DNA of 14,782 nucleotides from the NCBI GenBank assembly GCA_027604665.1, contig JADGIZ010000380.1, forward strand, positions 1-14,782, given 5' to 3'. This stretch comes from Polyrhizophydium stewartii. Its lineage: Eukaryota; Chytridiomycota; Chytridiomycetes; Rhizophydiales. The notes beneath the pieces are model-generated. The model did not search any database. It saw nothing but the letters and a program-made list of their open reading frames with translations, and had not been told where the DNA came from. Made by a program: the position numbers and the translations under genes. Positions 13,961-14,782 of this stretch are shown here, in pieces. Position 1 is the first letter of the stretch. Each line of letters opens with the position of its first letter.

Positions 13961-14782
13961 GCGGCCAATGAAGGTTTTTGGACGAGCTCTGACTTGTGCC
14001 GGCGGAGCTGGACACGGAGGGCGGGAGCCGCACTTGGAAACCACCGGGCCTGGCAGACGGCCGACGGGAGCGAACACTGGTGGCACTGGCGCAAGCCGCA
14101 GCAGGTTGTTGACCAGAGCGCACGGCAGGCGGCTGCGCCTCCGTGTCGGCAGCCGCCGAGCCCCAGCACGACCGGGCTCTCGGCGGCACTGCTGTTCCCT
14201 CCCTACCGGTGGCACGTTGGGTAGCACAGGTGGCCTACTAGCTGCATCGACCCCGGCCGCGCAAGCTGCGGTCGCTCGGCTGCGGCCGCTCGGCTGCGGC
14301 CTCTCTGGCCGCAGCTATCTGCGCCGCGATGCGAGCGTCTCGGCGGCGTGCTCGGAGGTCGGGACGGCGCAGCATCGCATCGGCGGTGGAGGCCGAGCAT
14401 CGCTTATTGGCCGAGGCCCGGAGCGAGCGGCGGTGGCGTGAGACACCGCGAGGTCCCTCGGCGTGCCGGTATCGCCGAGGCCGGGGCAGAGAGGAGGCGA
14501 CACTCGGCCGCTGCAAGGGTGCGCGAGAGCTGCACCTCCACCGCCCCAGCGTGGTGAGCATCGGGTCATGGGAACGCCGGGCACGAGTGACTGGCAGCAG
14601 CACGCATGCCGTCGACGCCGAGCCGGGCCTGTCGCCGCGGTCACCGGCAGCGGCGCGCTTGCGGCGGCGGCGGCGGCCAGTGCCGGAGCCGCGCCTGCGG
14701 GCGGGCGGAATGCGCCGGTTGCGAATGCGGCGGGTGGGACCAAGGCGCCGCGATAAGACCGGCGGGTCTGGCTGGTGGGGGT
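13961..14782. other. 822-nt terminal region without a supported gene
   Basis: I cannot assign a gene here. On the plus strand a frame ending in TAA at 14754-14756 has a plausible low-complexity C-terminus (Ala/Gly-rich, ending GGTKAPR) from about 14650. A second plus frame, Arg-rich, stays open from 14242 to the window edge. Neither shows a known domain, and minus-strand frames look like shadows. A terminal exon of a gene, or the start of one continuing past the edge, is possible. The stretch also holds a 14-base triplicate repeat. Confidence 0.4.
14267..14308 (+). repeat. Three tandem copies of a 14-base unit
   Basis: Units at 14267-14280, 14281-14294 and 14295-14308 all start with TGCGG and differ at a few positions (TGCGGTCGCTCGGC, TGCGGCCGCTCGGC, TGCGGCCTCTCTGG). 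The unit length is not a multiple of three, which argues against a conserved coding repeat. Confidence 0.8.

Noticed and set aside
13573..14227. Minus-strand open frames opposite the end of membrane-protein gene 2
   Set aside because: They are antisense to the transmembrane and tail coding region and have no domain or credible start context.
1..14782. tRNA, rRNA, CRISPR array or transposon
   Set aside because: I saw no cloverleaf-like or rRNA sequence, no spaced direct repeats, and no transposase, reverse transcriptase or terminal repeats. A covariance-model search was not possible here.

Overview
The window reads as nuclear DNA of a GC-rich eukaryote, most likely an early-diverging, chytrid-like fungus. 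The gene families (PNPO, Sel1 repeats, Hsp20, Sec14-like) also occur more widely, but five of the six genes are broken by short introns. Nearly all of these have GT(G/C)NGN-type 5' sites, a CTGAC branch-like motif and a CAG 3' end. The fungal placement is inference. The chytrid level is only a guess from GC richness, intron style and the kinase-Sel1 architecture.

Layout. (1) 15-704 (+): a complete pyridoxamine-5'-phosphate oxidase without introns. (2) 893-2493 (-): a five-exon CRAL-TRIO (Sec14-like) lipid-transfer protein, convergent with the first gene across a 188-nt gap holding a TTTATATAAA palindrome. (3) 2729-3407 (+): a three-exon small heat-shock protein, divergent from the lipid-transfer gene over a 235-nt shared promoter region. 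(4) 3540-7138 and (5) 7173-10899 (+): two large tandem paralogues, each a degenerate protein-kinase domain, a Ser-rich linker (also a long Ser-rich N-terminus in the second) and about 12 Sel1 repeats. Both have lost the catalytic Asp of HRD and the metal-binding Asp of DFG. They lie only 34 nt apart. (6) 10978-12616 and (7) 12904-13960 (+): two secreted/type I single-pass membrane proteins without a recognised domain, probably diverged paralogues, each with one phase-0 intron at the same place. (8) 13961-14782: no gene I can support with confidence.

How the genes relate. The first three are housekeeping or stress functions and probably neighbours by chance. The last four form two tandem duplications side by side, all on one strand: two predicted intracellular pseudokinase/Sel1 scaffolds followed by two predicted surface proteins with Ser/Thr/Ala-rich stalks. 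A surface-sensor plus intracellular-scaffold module is an attractive but untested inference. The pseudokinase-Sel1 pair is the most interesting part of the window. All exon structures were built by hand from reading frame, splice-site sequence and family homology, without transcripts.
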